Shown here piece after piece: positions 44,344-54,192 of a stretch of 64,000 nt of DNA. The notes under the pieces were generated by a model, which searched no databases, had not been told where the DNA came from, and saw only the letters and a list, made by a program, of their open reading frames with translations. The DNA is taken from the NCBI RefSeq assembly GCF_002177135.1, contig NZ_MWPH01000001.1, positions 1-64,000 of the forward strand, written 5' to 3'. Position 1 is the stretch's first letter; each line of letters begins with the position of its first letter. This DNA comes from Natronolimnobius baerhuensis (GTDB lineage Archaea; Halobacteriota; Halobacteria; Halobacteriales; Natrialbaceae). A program made the translations under genes and the position numbers.

Positions 44344-46011
44344 TTACATCATGCCGCCCATGCCGCCGCCCATGCCGCCCATGCCGCCAGCACCGCCGGG
44401 GCCGCCGGCTTCGTCGTCGCCCTTGTCGGTCGACAGGTCGCCAGCGGAGATGATGTCGTCAATTTTGAGGACAAGGTTTGCGGCCTCAGCAGCGGAGGTC
44501 ACAGCCTGTTCCTTTGCGTGGGCTGGCTCGACAACGCCAGCCTCGTAGGTGTCCTCGACGTCGCCCGAGAAGACGTTCAGACCGGCTTCGATATCGCCGT
44601 CCTCGTGGGCTGCACGAAGGTCGACGAGCGTATCGATGGAGTCGAGACCGGCGTTTCCGGCGAGCACGCGTGGGACGAGCTCGAGCGAGTCGGCGAAGGC
44701 TTCGACGGCCAGCTGTTCGCGGCCGGAGACGGAGTCGGCGTAGTCACGAAGGCGCGAGGCGAGTTCGACCTCGATGGCACCGCCGCCTGCGAGGACACGG
44801 CCGTCCGAGACGGTCTGTGCGACGACATCGAGTGCGTCGTTGACACCGCGCTCGAGTTCGTCGACAACGTGTTCGGTCGAGCCGCGAAGCAGGAGGGTGA
44901 CGCCGTGGGCGTCGTCGCCTTCGACGTAGAACAGTTCGTCTTCCTCGTCGCGGGTGACGTCACCGTGGCCGAGGTCGGCTTCGGTTGCGCTTGCGAGGTC
45001 GGAGATAACGGCGCCGTTGACGACTTCCGAGAGGAACTCGAGATCAGACTTCTTGGCGCGGCGGACGGCGAGGATGCCCTCCTTGGCGAGATAGTGCTGT
45101 GCGAGGTCGTCGATGCCTTTCTGGCAGAAGACGACGTCAGCGCCGAGGTCGGCGATCTGTTCGACCTTCTCTTTGAGCTGTTCTTCCTCGCGGTCGAGGA
45201 ACTTCTGGAGCTGGTCGGGGTCCGTGACGGAGACTTCGGTGTCGACGTCGGCTTCCTCGACTTCGATTGCCTGGTTGAGCAGGAGCACGTCGGCGTCTTC
45301 GGCCGAGGTTGGCATGTTGTCGTGGACGGGATCTTTGTCCACGATGCCGCCAACGAGCAGATCGGATTCGCCGGCGCTGCGGCCGGTCTGGGTCTCAATG
45401 TTGAGGTACTCGAGGTCGACGACGTTGTCGCCCTCGTCGCTCTCGACGGTGACCTGCTTGACGGCGTCGATGATGAGCTGCGAGAGGTGTTCTTTGTTGA
45501 CTTCGGTGCCCTTGCCGGTCATCGAGGTTTCGGCGACCGAGCGAAGGAGTTGCTCGTCGTCGGTGTCGACGTCCTGTGCGATGTCGTCGATTTCTTCGCG
45601 AGCCTGCTCGCTTGCGAGGTGGAAGCCCTTGATGATCGCCGTTGGGTGAATGTCCTGCTCGAGGAGGTCCTCAGCGTTTTTGAGGAGTTCGCCGGCGATT
45701 GCAACGGCGGTCGTGGTGCCGTCACCAGCCTCGTCTTCCTGGGTTTCGGCGACCTCGATGATCATCTCGGCCGTCGGGTTGTCGATGTCCATCTCCTGCA
45801 GGATGGTGACGCCGTCGTTCGTGATGGTGACCGATCCCATCGAGTCGACGAGCATCTTGTCCATTCCCTTCGGTCCGAGCGTCGAGCGGACGGCCTCGGC
45901 GACCGCACGCGCGGCGCTGATATTGTAGTCCTGGGCGTCCTTGTCCTTGACGCGCTGGGAATCCTCGCTCATCACGATCATCGGCTGTCCCTGCTGCATT
46001 CGCTGGCTCAT
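44344..46011 (-). CDS. thsA: Thermosome (group II chaperonin) subunit
   Basis: The subunit builds the archaeal double-ring ATP-driven chaperonin. The 555-residue protein starts [20 protein letters not shown]. ATPase motifs are [16 protein letters not shown], the Lys in [12 protein letters not shown] and the [17 protein letters not shown] segment. It ends in a Gly/Met tail ([14 protein letters not shown]), typical of these subunits. The start at 46011 matches the family; the further ATG 46026 would begin upstream of the likely transcript start. Which of the paralogues (thsA/B/C) it is cannot be told; the symbol is tentative. Confidence 0.95.
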   Translation of the reverse strand: MSQRMQQGQPMIVMSEDSQRVKDKDAQDYNISAARAVAEAVRSTLGPKGMDKMLVDSMGSVTITNDGVTILQEMDIDNPTAEMIIEVAETQEDEAGDGTTTAVAIAGELLKNAEDLLEQDIHPTAIIKGFHLASEQAREEIDDIAQDVDTDDEQLLRSVAETSMTGKGTEVNKEHLSQLIIDAVKQVTVESDEGDNVVDLEYLNIETQTGRSAGESDLLVGGIVDKDPVHDNMPTSAEDADVLLLNQAIEVEEADVDTEVSVTDPDQLQKFLDREEEQLKEKVEQIADLGADVVFCQKGIDDLAQHYLAKEGILAVRRAKKSDLEFLSEVVNGAVISDLASATEADLGHGDVTRDEEDELFYVEGDDAHGVTLLLRGSTEHVVDELERGVNDALDVVAQTVSDGRVLAGGGAIEVELASRLRDYADSVSGREQLAVEAFADSLELVPRVLAGNAGLDSIDTLVDLRAAHEDGDIEAGLNVFSGDVEDTYEAGVVEPAHAKEQAVTSAAEAANLVLKIDDIISAGDLSTDKGDDEAGGPGGAGGMGGMGGGMGGMM

Positions 46012-46033
46012 AGTCAGCTGATTCATTGATTGT

Positions 46034-46052
46034 GATTCTATATAAATTCTTT
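46034..46052 (-). promoter_or_regulatory. Thermosome TATA box
   Basis: The minus strand reads GAATTTATATAGAATC around 46032-46048, a strong archaeal TATA box. It lies about 30 bases before ATG 46011, leaving a leader of only a few nucleotides. Heat-inducible chaperonin promoters are common, but no specific heat-shock element is clear. Confidence 0.7.
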
Positions 46053-46213
46053 GGTATTGTGTTCTCGAGTTGTACCCTGACTACTGTCTGAGCGGCCAGT
46101 AAACCACCGTACTGCAGTCGATACCCCGTGCTATGTTGTGTTGTGGTATCGAGTCCCGACCGTCCCCCGTTGACGGCGTTTCACGACACATTTAAGTAAT
46201 TCCGGACGGCGGT

Positions 46214-46948
46214 TCAGGACTCGAGTGGCTCGAGCAATACGGGGTCGTCGTTCGCTGGATTGTTGACAGCCTGTGAGACTGGATAGGCGCACATTTCGTC
46301 GTCCGGATACGGCTCGAGGAGCGCCTTTGGATCATCGGCTGTCAACCACTCTCGTTCACTGCCGGGCTCGAGGATGACGGCCATTCGGTGGTGCAAGTCC
46401 GCGATGCGGTCGTTTGGCTCGGTCGTGATGATCGTAAACGTCTCGAGCGGGCCGTCGGCTGCATCGTCGCCCTCGACGCCGCCACCAAACGCGTCGAGGC
46501 CGGACTGAGTGGTCTCGTCGTCGGGTTCCCAGCGCTCCCACAAGCCGGCCATCGCGAACGGGCGGTCGTCCTCGAAGGTGACTCTGTAGGGTTGTTTTCC
46601 GCCACTGCCGTTCTCGCTCTCGTCGCCGTCGGTCCCCGTCTCGACCCACTCGTAAAACCCATCCGCTGGGACCAAACACCGACGCTGCTCGTAGGCTGCC
46701 TGAAAGCTCGGCTTCTCGTCGACCGTCTCCGCACGCGCGTTGATCAGCCCGCCGGTGTCGTCGTCGGCCCACGAGGGCACCAGCCCCCACTCGAGATGCT
46801 GAACCGCCTCTGGTGCATCGCTCGTGATAACTGGCAGTTTCTGGCCCGGCGCGGCGTTGTACCGCGGCGTGTAGGAGTCATCGACGGTCACACCGAAGCG
46901 ATCTTCGAGGTCGTCGCGCTCGAGGGTGAGTGTGTAGCGACCGCACAT
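46214..46948 (-). CDS. SRAP (HMCES/YedK) DNA-protein crosslink protein
   Basis: HMCES/YedK proteins protect abasic sites in single-stranded DNA by forming a crosslink through Cys2. The 244-residue protein starts MCGRYTLTLERDDLEDRFG, so Cys2 follows the initiator Met. The NARAETVDEKPSF motif, GFYEWVE and LHHRMAVILEPG complete the active site (N, E, H residues). An acidic low-complexity insertion occurs near 115-130. The start is fixed by the conserved MCGRY. Confidence 0.93.
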   Translation of the reverse strand: MCGRYTLTLERDDLEDRFGVTVDDSYTPRYNAAPGQKLPVITSDAPEAVQHLEWGLVPSWADDDTGGLINARAETVDEKPSFQAAYEQRRCLVPADGFYEWVETGTDGDESENGSGGKQPYRVTFEDDRPFAMAGLWERWEPDDETTQSGLDAFGGGVEGDDAADGPLETFTIITTEPNDRIADLHHRMAVILEPGSEREWLTADDPKALLEPYPDDEMCAYPVSQAVNNPANDDPVLLEPLES

Positions 46949-47316
46949 ATGGTAGTGGAGGCGCTCGGTCGGCAAACGTTTGCCGTTTTTTCCGCTCAAG
47001 TGACTGGTTTCGCCGTGATCGATTCGAACTCGAGGAGAGCAGTATTCTGGTTCCCTGCCTCACGGCGTCCCCTGACAACACGAACGCGAGGACATCGGTT
47101 TTTCGTCGGGCCTCGTCGCCACAGATTCAGATATGCCGCTGATGCGTGTCTCTGACTCGCGGGAAGCGAAATGCCTAAACGCTAACTGACCGATCAGTCA
47201 AGTACTGTGGATACGTTTCATCAGTACACCTCGAGCGAGTGCCCGAACCGGCTCGTTTCGGTCGCCCTGCTCGAGAGCTGTTTTGCTAGTTTGCTTCAGT
47301 ATCCCGTGATCAGCCG
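46949..47316. other. Intergenic region with TetR-type palindrome
   Basis: No gene is recognised in these 368 bases. It carries the promoter of the SRAP gene on its left side and the region upstream of the MFS gene on its right, with the palindrome at 47183-47201 described separately. Confidence 0.5.
47183..47201. promoter_or_regulatory. Palindrome resembling a TetR operator
   Basis: TAACTGA-CCGA-TCAGTCA: the arms ACTGA/TCAGT are inverted repeats around CCGA. It lies about 115-130 bases before the MFS transporter start. Palindromes of this form are typical of TetR/AcrR operators, but no TetR gene is in the window. Confidence 0.55.
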
Positions 47317-48657
47317 ATGAGCGGTGCGGACGATCCAGTCACTGATCCTGACGGCAACCCCAACAGCGGGTCGACCAACTCGAGTGGACTCTCGCGCAGC
47401 GAGTACCTCGTTATCGCGTCGGTGATCGCGAGTACGTTCTTCGTCGGCTTCGGCGGCGGCGTCATCTTCCCAATCTTGCCGAACCTGGGCCAGGTGCTTG
47501 GCATCTCGCCGTTTCTCGTCGGCATCATCCTGAGCGCGAATCGCTTCTCGAGGCTGTTTGCGAACGCGCCGGCGGGTAGTCTGGTTGACCGGATCGGGAC
47601 GCGAAAACCGTTCGTCGTCGGCATGTTGATCCAGGCGCTCGCGACTTTCGGCTACGTCATCGCGTACGTCGCGCCGGCACCCGAAGCGTGGTTCTTACTC
47701 GCGCGGATCATCTGGGGACTTGGGAGTGCGCTCGTCTTTGCGACGGCGTATACGATTGCTGCGGACGTCAGCAAGAGCGGCTCGCGCGGCCAGAGTATGG
47801 GGCTCATCCGCGGCGGGAGTATCTTCGGCTTCCCGACCGGGCTCGTCCTCGGTGGCATCGTCAGCGACGTCGCTGACGGCGTCCTCTTTGCGCTGCCCGG
47901 CGACGTGATCGCGTTTATCCTCGCGACCGTCTTCTCGCTGTTCGCGGCGGCGCTTGCCTACGCCACTGTCCCAGAGACCCACGTCGACGGCGAGGTCAAC
48001 CGCTCGATCAAGCCCTGGGAGATCGACTACACCGTCTCGACGCTCACTGTCGGCCTGGTTAACTTCACGATCCTCTTTGCCTACATCGGCGCGTTGTTCG
48101 CGACACTCGTGCTCTTTCTGGGCGAACTTGAGGTCAGCGTCTTCGGCTTCGATTCACAGGGCAGTTCAGGCATCTTCATGGCTGTGACGGTGATCGCGGC
48201 CGCCGTATTCATGTTCTATGGCGGCTACGTCAGCGATAATCGCGGCTCTCGAGTGCCGACACTGCTGGTGTTCGTGCTTATCTCGTCCGTTGGCTTTCTG
48301 TTGCTCGCGGTCGCTTCCTCCGTCTGGACGCTGACGCTTGCGTGCATCTTCATCGGTGCCGGACAGGGCGGGACGAGTGGGCCGCTCATCGCCTTGCTCG
48401 CCGATCTAACCCCGAACGACCGGATGGGTAGAGCAACTGGTACGAACAACGTCCTCGGCGATATCGGCGGCGGGGTTGGACCGCTCGTCTCGCTCCCACT
48501 CGTCGAAACCGTCGGCTTCTGGCCGATTTACGCCGCTTGTGCGCTCTTGCCACTGATCGCAGGCGGTATCTTACTCCTCGGAATGAAATACGAAACCGGT
48601 CATCTGTTTCCGACGACAGCCGTCATCGACACTGACGGGAACTCACCGGCCGACTAA
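47317..48657 (+). CDS. MFS transporter
   Basis: The 446-residue protein has twelve transmembrane helices in two halves. The motif-A region in the loop between helices 2 and 3 reads NAPAGSLVDRIGTRKPF. The first helix is preceded by a hydrophilic N-terminus (PNSGSTNSSG). It resembles drug or metabolite efflux carriers; substrate unknown. The TetR-type palindrome upstream suggests regulated expression. Confidence 0.88.
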   Translation: MSGADDPVTDPDGNPNSGSTNSSGLSRSEYLVIASVIASTFFVGFGGGVIFPILPNLGQVLGISPFLVGIILSANRFSRLFANAPAGSLVDRIGTRKPFVVGMLIQALATFGYVIAYVAPAPEAWFLLARIIWGLGSALVFATAYTIAADVSKSGSRGQSMGLIRGGSIFGFPTGLVLGGIVSDVADGVLFALPGDVIAFILATVFSLFAAALAYATVPETHVDGEVNRSIKPWEIDYTVSTLTVGLVNFTILFAYIGALFATLVLFLGELEVSVFGFDSQGSSGIFMAVTVIAAAVFMFYGGYVSDNRGSRVPTLLVFVLISSVGFLLLAVASSVWTLTLACIFIGAGQGGTSGPLIALLADLTPNDRMGRATGTNNVLGDIGGGVGPLVSLPLVETVGFWPIYAACALLPLIAGGILLLGMKYETGHLFPTTAVIDTDGNSPAD

Positions 48658-48681
48658 CCGCTGACCTGCTCGAGGCCGTCT

Positions 48682-49161
48682 CTATCCAGCGAAGTCGTAC
48701 AGTTCGTCGCCAACGTGATGGAGCGAGTCGACGACTTTCCCTTCAGTCCCGACCATTTCGTCCCCGTTGACGCGAGCGCGACCGACTGCGAGCACTTTGC
48801 CGTGGGACTCCTCGGCGATGATGACCAGGTCATCTGGCGAAATGTCGTCGGTCGCCTCCGTAATACCGGGGCGCATCACGTCTGCACCGTCGCTGACGAA
48901 CGAAATTGCACCCGAATCGACGGTCACCAGTCGCTTTTCGGGTTCGTAGGCGTTGGCTCCGCGCACGGTTAGAAACGGCTCGTCGTCGAAGTACGCGACC
49001 TGGGGCTCGCCGTCGATCAGGATCACTTCCCAGTCTGTTTCTTCGAATTCGACGCGCTCGTAGGTATCGCCGTCGGACTCGACACCAAGGTGGTCAGCCA
49101 GTGCATCCTCGAGGTCCGAGACGGCGTCGCTCCGGAGATGATGCCGCGATTTGACCTGCAT
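48682..49161 (-). CDS. PUA-domain RNA-binding protein
   Basis: The 159-residue protein starts MQVKSRHHLRSDAVSDL. The C-terminal half carries a PUA domain: KRLVTVDSGAISFVSDGADVMRPG, VIIAEESHGKVLAVGRARV. The N-terminal half resembles the pre-PUA domain of archaeal TGT-related or eIF2D/MCTS1-like proteins. It probably acts on rRNA or tRNA or in translation initiation. The start ATG 49161 is typical. Confidence 0.88.
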   Translation of the reverse strand: MQVKSRHHLRSDAVSDLEDALADHLGVESDGDTYERVEFEETDWEVILIDGEPQVAYFDDEPFLTVRGANAYEPEKRLVTVDSGAISFVSDGADVMRPGITEATDDISPDDLVIIAEESHGKVLAVGRARVNGDEMVGTEGKVVDSLHHVGDELYDFAG

Positions 49162-49246
49162 ACCCGCGCTACTTGCTGTATGCATTTAATGGATTAGATT
49201 TCACTTCGTAACCGCACATATTACGCTCGAGGGCGATACTGCTGGT

Positions 49247-49888
49247 ATGGGCTGGACACTCGAGGGAGACGGAACGGACCGTATGGAAGGGCTGAGCGAT
49301 GGTGTCTTTGCCATCGTGCTGACGCTGCTGGTGTTACAGTTCGAGGTTCCAGACGTCGACGCGGCGGCGTTACCTGGGGCACTTGCCGATCAGGAGACGC
49401 TGCTGATTAGCTACCTGCTGAGCTTTGTCGTCGTTGGTCTCTACTGGATCATCCATCACAACCTGTTTCAAAACCTCGTCGCCCACAACCGAGTATTGCT
49501 GTGGCTGAACCTGCTGTTCTTGCTCTCGATTTCGTTCTTGCCCTATCCGACTGAGGTGCTTGGCAGCTATGGGACTGCCTTCGCCTGGATGCTCTACGCC
49601 GGCAACCTCGCGCTGGTTGGCATCTTGCTCACACTCACCTGGGCCTACGCTGCGCGATCCGGATTTACCAGCGATGATATTACCGACGACATAGCGACCC
49701 TCATCACGATCCGTGGGCTGCTCGGTCCGTTCGTCTTTGTGCTCTCGATTGGCGTTGCGACGGTGTCCGTCTCCGTCGCCTTTTTCGTCCCGTTGTTGAT
49801 CGCGCCGCTCCAATTTCTGTGGGTTCGACACTATAATCGCGTGACCAACGACTCGAGTGCCACTCAGTCCGTTGACCAATCACAGTGA
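49247..49888 (+). CDS. TMEM175-family potassium channel-like protein
   Basis: The 213-residue protein has six helices. The signature RMEGLSDGVFAIVLTLLVLQF in the first helix is the FSDGVFAI pattern of TMEM175 channels. IIHHNLFQNLVAHNRVLLWLNLLFLL follows in the family position. Bacterial and archaeal TMEM175 proteins are tetrameric K+-selective channels; a role in potassium balance is expected in a halophile, which accumulates KCl. The start is ATG 49247. Confidence 0.88.
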   Translation: MGWTLEGDGTDRMEGLSDGVFAIVLTLLVLQFEVPDVDAAALPGALADQETLLISYLLSFVVVGLYWIIHHNLFQNLVAHNRVLLWLNLLFLLSISFLPYPTEVLGSYGTAFAWMLYAGNLALVGILLTLTWAYAARSGFTSDDITDDIATLITIRGLLGPFVFVLSIGVATVSVSVAFFVPLLIAPLQFLWVRHYNRVTNDSSATQSVDQSQ

Positions 49889-50000
49889 TATCGCCCACCC
49901 CACAGCAGGCGTCGGAATCCAGACCGGTCGCTCGAGCGGAGACTCTGTTCAGTGCGAACGTGTAACAATCGCTAAGTAGTAACGCGACCATCTAGCTCGT

Positions 50001-50309
50001 ATGTGGCCTTGGTCCTCACAAAACCGGACGACGACGGTCACCTGTCTTGCCTGTGGCGAGGAGATTGGCCGGTCGAAGGCCCGTGAGTACGATAAGTACG
50101 GCAATCGCTGGGACCGCGAAGACAAGGCCTTCGAGTATCTCTGTAAAGACTGTCATCGTGAGCTCTGTCCTCACCCACGCCATGGTCTCGAGGACCTCTT
50201 GGTAGAACTCGAGGCCGGCGAACGTGACCAGGAGGCGTTCTTACGGGCGTATCTGCTCACCGTCCAGAAACGCCAGGATCGCGTCGAAGAACGCCGCGAG
50301 TGGGAGTGA
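50001..50309 (+). CDS. Hypothetical zinc-binding protein
   Basis: The 102-residue protein starts MWPWSSQNRTTTVTCLACGEEI and has CLAC and CKDCHREL cysteine/histidine clusters (LCPHPRH follows). The C-terminal part is a charged helix rich in Arg/Glu (EERREWE). It resembles DUF7562-type haloarchaeal proteins (from memory). It is convergent with the ABC permease, seven bases apart. Confidence 0.75.
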   Translation: MWPWSSQNRTTTVTCLACGEEIGRSKAREYDKYGNRWDREDKAFEYLCKDCHRELCPHPRHGLEDLLVELEAGERDQEAFLRAYLLTVQKRQDRVEERREWE

Positions 50310-50315
50310 ACCGTC

Positions 50316-51113
50316 TCAGAGATCGCTCGTTTTAAACTGCAGGTAGCCGGCTGCGGGTGCGAGGACGGCCCATCCAGCGAGTACGAAGATGCCAAACGCA
50401 GACAGCCTCTGATCGAACTCCTCGCCGATGACGAACTCGAGAGCGCGCTCGTAGGCGACCGACGGTGAGAGTGTGCCGACGTAGTCGTGCCACCACGGCT
50501 GCTGGGCGGGCATCTCGAAGCCGTAGACGATGTAGGTCGTCACCTCGGGGACGAATCGCCAAGCGAGGACGAACAGCAAGAACGTACAGAACGCAGCGAT
50601 TGAGGCCCACGTCTGGTCGCGCGTCAGCATGGACAGACAGATCGCAATAGCGATGTAGGCGAGGCCGAGCGCGCTTGCAAGCACGGTGAAGCCGAGCAAT
50701 TCAGTGGTTGCCAGTTCGACGCCAAAGACGAGTGCGAGTATCGCTGCGGTGATAGTGCCTGCCGCGAGCGCGAGCGTGAGGATGACGAACCGGCCGAGAT
50801 AGGTGCCGATGACGACATCGCGTCGGTTGTGGGGCAGTCCGAGCAGCAGGGTCAGTTGCCCATCTTCGCGGCGCTTAACGATTGCCGCATAGGACAGCAT
50901 CAACCCGACTGCCGGGACGAGCATGATCGCAAAGAGGTTGAGAAACTCCACGAGGTCAACGGGGTCGGCAAAGCCCTCGCGTGCCTGCCCGACGTGGAAG
51001 TACGTGACGAGTCCGAACAGGATGATGAACATCGCAGCGTTCGAGTACAGCTGCCGGTTGCGAATCGCATCCCCGATCTCCTTGCGAGCGATCAGCCGCC
51101 AGCCGCGAGTCAT
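50316..51113 (-). CDS. ABC-2 type transporter permease
   Basis: The 265-residue protein has six transmembrane helices and the ABC-2 layout: a cytoplasmic N-terminus (GWRLIARKEIGDAIRNRQLY), then LLSYAAIVKRREDGQLTLLLGLPHNRRDVVIG. It overlaps the ATPase gene by four bases (50316-51113 against 51110-52018), a fixed operon. Substrate unknown; NosFY-type is possible, or lipid/polymer export. Confidence 0.88.
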   Translation of the reverse strand: MTRGWRLIARKEIGDAIRNRQLYSNAAMFIILFGLVTYFHVGQAREGFADPVDLVEFLNLFAIMLVPAVGLMLSYAAIVKRREDGQLTLLLGLPHNRRDVVIGTYLGRFVILTLALAAGTITAAILALVFGVELATTELLGFTVLASALGLAYIAIAICLSMLTRDQTWASIAAFCTFLLFVLAWRFVPEVTTYIVYGFEMPAQQPWWHDYVGTLSPSVAYERALEFVIGEEFDQRLSAFGIFVLAGWAVLAPAAGYLQFKTSDL

Positions 51114-52018
51114 CGTGCTCCCTCCGTATAGGAAACGAACAGGTCCTCGAGCGAGGCCTCGCCGGTCGTAAAGTTACGAACCGTTCCGCCAGCAGCACGA
51201 ATTTCGTCTAACACGGAGAGTTTCGCCTCGTTCGTACAGGCGACGACCAGTTCGCCGTCGCGTTTGATCACCGACGAAACGCCCTCGAGCGAGTCGATTT
51301 CGGGTGCGAGTGCGGTCGGGTCTTCGGCGATATCGACCGTCAGTTCGGCGTCGGCGTCGACTGCGCCGCGCAGGCCGTCGATGGTGTCGACGGCGACGAG
51401 TTCGCCGCCGCGGAGAATGCCCACGCGGTCGGCGACGGCTTCGACCTGTTCCAGGATGTGACTCGAGAAGAAGACCGTCGCGCCGCGGTCGCGTTCCGCG
51501 CGGACGATCTCGCGCATTCGCCGGACACCGTGGGGGTCGAGCCCCGTCGAGGGTTCGTCGAGGATCAGCAGGTCGGGTTCGCCCACGAGCGCCATCGCGA
51601 GTGCGAGTCGCTGTGTCATTCCCTTCGAGTAGTCCCTGGCGAGTCGGTCGCCAACGCCCTCGAGGCCGACGCGCTCGAGAAGGACGTCTGGATCGTCGTC
51701 GGCCGCGTTCGATTCGATGGCGTATTCGACGTGCTGGCGGCCGGTCATCGTCTCGAAGGCGGCGAAGCCTTCGGGGAGGATGCCGGTGCGGTTTCTGACG
51801 GCGACTGGGTTGGCGGTCACGTCGTGGTCGAGGACCTCAACAGACCCGCTACTCGGGTGTGTGTAGTGCAACAGGATGTCGATTGTCGTCGACTTGCCGG
51901 CGCCGTTCGGCCCCAAAAAGCCGAACACCTCGCCGGAGTCCACCTCGAGATCGATTCCGCGAAGGGCATCGACGTTCCCGAAGCGCTTCTGTACATTGCG
52001 GAGGGCAATCGCGCTCAT
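51110..52018 (-). CDS. ABC transporter ATP-binding protein
   Basis: The 302-residue protein has Walker A GPNGAGKSTTIDILL, signature YSKGMTQRLALAMALVG and Walker B LLILDEPSTGLDP followed by the His-switch region SSHILEQVEAVADRVGIL. It is the ATPase partner of the downstream permease (four-base overlap). The C-terminal part is a regulatory domain (VSSVIKRDGELVVACTNEA). Confidence 0.92.
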   Translation of the reverse strand: MSAIALRNVQKRFGNVDALRGIDLEVDSGEVFGFLGPNGAGKSTTIDILLHYTHPSSGSVEVLDHDVTANPVAVRNRTGILPEGFAAFETMTGRQHVEYAIESNAADDDPDVLLERVGLEGVGDRLARDYSKGMTQRLALAMALVGEPDLLILDEPSTGLDPHGVRRMREIVRAERDRGATVFFSSHILEQVEAVADRVGILRGGELVAVDTIDGLRGAVDADAELTVDIAEDPTALAPEIDSLEGVSSVIKRDGELVVACTNEAKLSVLDEIRAAGGTVRNFTTGEASLEDLFVSYTEGAR

Positions 52019-52123
52019 TACAGACTGTTCATGTTTGAGGGATACTATGTTTTGCTATCTGGATGGTTTCTCCGAGTCCGGCGTCCCGACACGACTTTCA
52101 CCACCACGTCCGTAGGCGGTGGT

Positions 52124-53428
52124 ATGAGTGACGATGCAGACGCCCAGGCCGAAGCCGGGACGGCGGAGGGCCAGGGCCCTGTCGAAATCAGCGAGGATCT
52201 TGCGCGACATCTCGAGAACAAACGCGAGGAACTCTTTGAGAAGTTCGAAATTCCCGATGGCTTCCCACAGACGGTACTCGATGAGGCCGAAGAACGCACC
52301 GAGGGAGTCCAACAGGAGATCGCTGACGAGGCCGACGAACGCGAGGATCTACGGGACCTGACGACGTGGACGACGGACCCAATCGACGCCCAGGACTTCG
52401 ATGATGCGATTTCGGTTGAAGAACGCGACGACGAGTACGTTCTCTGGGTCCATATCGCGGACGTGACCCACTACGTCAACCCCGAGACGGCAATGTGGGA
52501 TTCGGCCGTTGAGCGCGCGAACACGGTCTATCTGCCGGGCTATACGATCCACATGCTCCCGCCCGTGCTGGCCGAGACGGTCTGTTCACTCGTTCCCAAC
52601 GAGGACCGCCTCGCTCACACCGTCGAGATGCACCTCGACAAGGAGAATCTCTCCTACGAGACCATCGAGATCTACAAGTCGGTTATCCAGTCCGACGAGC
52701 GACTGACCTACTCGCAGGCCGAAAAGCGACTCGACGATCCCGACGCGCCGCTGCACGAGGAGAACGTGTTGGTCCACGAACTCGCCGACCAGATGCACGA
52801 ACAGCGCAAGGAGGACGGCTCGCTCGTCTTGAATCCCGCTCGAGACCGCGCGCACACGATCATCGAGGAATGCATGCTCAAGGCCAACAAGGCCGTCACG
52901 CACACGCTGATGTGGGATCGTGGCGTCGAGGCGATGTACCGCGTTCACCCACAGCCAAGCCCTGACGAGTGGTCGAAAGCCCTGCAGGAGATTCAGGACC
53001 TCGATGGCGTCTCGATCCCCGGCAGCACCTGGGACGACCCCCGAAAAGCCGTGAACGCCACGCTCGAGGAGGCACCCGGTCGCCAGCTCGATAAGATTCA
53101 ATGGGCGGTGATGAAGGTGATGCCGCGAGCGAAGTACATGAACGACCCATTCGGCGGCCACCACGCGCTGAACTTCGAGATTTACGGCCACTTCACGAGT
53201 CCGATCCGCCGCCTGTCGGACCTGATCAACCACTGGATCGTCTACCAGAACGATGTGCCGGAGACCCTCATCAAGCTCTGTGATCGCGCGAGCGACAAGC
53301 AAAAAGACGCTGAGCAGTGCGAACGCGAGTACAAGAACTTCCTCCAGGAGGTCGGCCTCGATCCGATGGCGGTCAACAATCGTGGGATCGAAGTGGTAGA
53401 TGAGGATGAGGCCGAGAAAACGCTATAG
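52124..53428 (+). CDS. rnr: RNase R-type exoribonuclease (RNB domain only)
   Basis: The 434-residue protein is a 3'-5' exoribonuclease. The RNB signature TDPIDAQDFDDAISVEE has the catalytic Asp cluster. Downstream come HIADVTHYVNPE, LPPVLAETVCSLVPNEDRLAHTVEM, GHFTSPIRRLSDLINHWIV. It lacks the N-terminal cold-shock and C-terminal S1 domains of bacterial RNase R, as known for the haloarchaeal enzyme. The start MSDDADAQAEAG is preferred; the N-terminus is acidic. It is divergent from the ABC ATPase gene. Confidence 0.93.
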   Translation: MSDDADAQAEAGTAEGQGPVEISEDLARHLENKREELFEKFEIPDGFPQTVLDEAEERTEGVQQEIADEADEREDLRDLTTWTTDPIDAQDFDDAISVEERDDEYVLWVHIADVTHYVNPETAMWDSAVERANTVYLPGYTIHMLPPVLAETVCSLVPNEDRLAHTVEMHLDKENLSYETIEIYKSVIQSDERLTYSQAEKRLDDPDAPLHEENVLVHELADQMHEQRKEDGSLVLNPARDRAHTIIEECMLKANKAVTHTLMWDRGVEAMYRVHPQPSPDEWSKALQEIQDLDGVSIPGSTWDDPRKAVNATLEEAPGRQLDKIQWAVMKVMPRAKYMNDPFGGHHALNFEIYGHFTSPIRRLSDLINHWIVYQNDVPETLIKLCDRASDKQKDAEQCEREYKNFLQEVGLDPMAVNNRGIEVVDEDEAEKTL

Positions 53429-53441
53429 AGACGGCCACTCC

Positions 53442-54002
53442 TCAAATCGACTTTTCGCAGACGTACTCCTCGAGGCCATCCCCGAGATCCGTCTCTCGGA
53501 TTGTGACTCGCTCGAATCCCACTGACTCGGCGAACGAGATACCGACCTCGTTATCCGCGAGGACAGCCAGCCGGATACGGTCGAAGGAGTCCTCGAGCGT
53601 CGTCTCGAGGTGCTCGAGAAGGGCCGTCCCGACGCCTTCGCCCCAGCTGTCCGGCCGGACGTAGAATCGCGCGAGGTAGGCCACTACCGGGTCTTCGGGC
53701 CAGGGGACGACGTGTGCGAAGGCGCGACAACGCTGGAGTCCCGTGAGGACGTCGCCCTCGGAGTCCGTGATGATGTCGTCAGTGCTTTTGTCCGGTTCGA
53801 CGACGACGAACTCGACGTCGTCTCGGCTGCTTGCGTCGGCAATCGCGGACTCGAGGTCGCCGAGTGCGTACCAGTCGTCGACGACGCTATCGACGGTGTC
53901 GGAGCCCAGCACGTCGTCGTAGGTCGCGTGCCAACTCTCGCGGGCCGTCTCGTGGATTGCCAGGACGTCGTCGGTGGTTGCGCGTCGAACCGCGTCAGTC
54001 AC
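53442..54002 (-). CDS. GNAT-family N-acetyltransferase
   Basis: The 186-residue protein has the GNAT motif A with YLARFYVRPDSWGEGVGTALLEHLETTL (the V-x-x-x-x-x-GxG acetyl-CoA loop) and the C-terminal IRLAVLADNEVGISFAESVGFERV. The start is taken as GTG 54002 (MTDAVRRATTDDV) because the reading frame has no ATG at the conserved N-terminus. Substrate unknown. Confidence 0.85.
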   Translation of the reverse strand: MTDAVRRATTDDVLAIHETARESWHATYDDVLGSDTVDSVVDDWYALGDLESAIADASSRDDVEFVVVEPDKSTDDIITDSEGDVLTGLQRCRAFAHVVPWPEDPVVAYLARFYVRPDSWGEGVGTALLEHLETTLEDSFDRIRLAVLADNEVGISFAESVGFERVTIRETDLGDGLEEYVCEKSI

Positions 54003-54192
54003 ATGTGTGTCTACCACTCCATCGACAAAAAGCTCGCGGCTGGCTATTGAGGGCGTACATCGCCTCTGATACGTATTCGTGGCGTTATTTCCACTGATGT
54101 GTGGTCGTCTCTCGGACCGACCTATCGATGATTCGACTCGTGTCTGCGGTCGGTTCCGAACGGCACGTCGGCCGGACCTCGCAGTCGCTTTG

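Noticed and set aside
44278-46029. A 583-codon frame opposite the thermosome gene
   Set aside because: It is the antisense of a well-conserved chaperonin and shows no family features.
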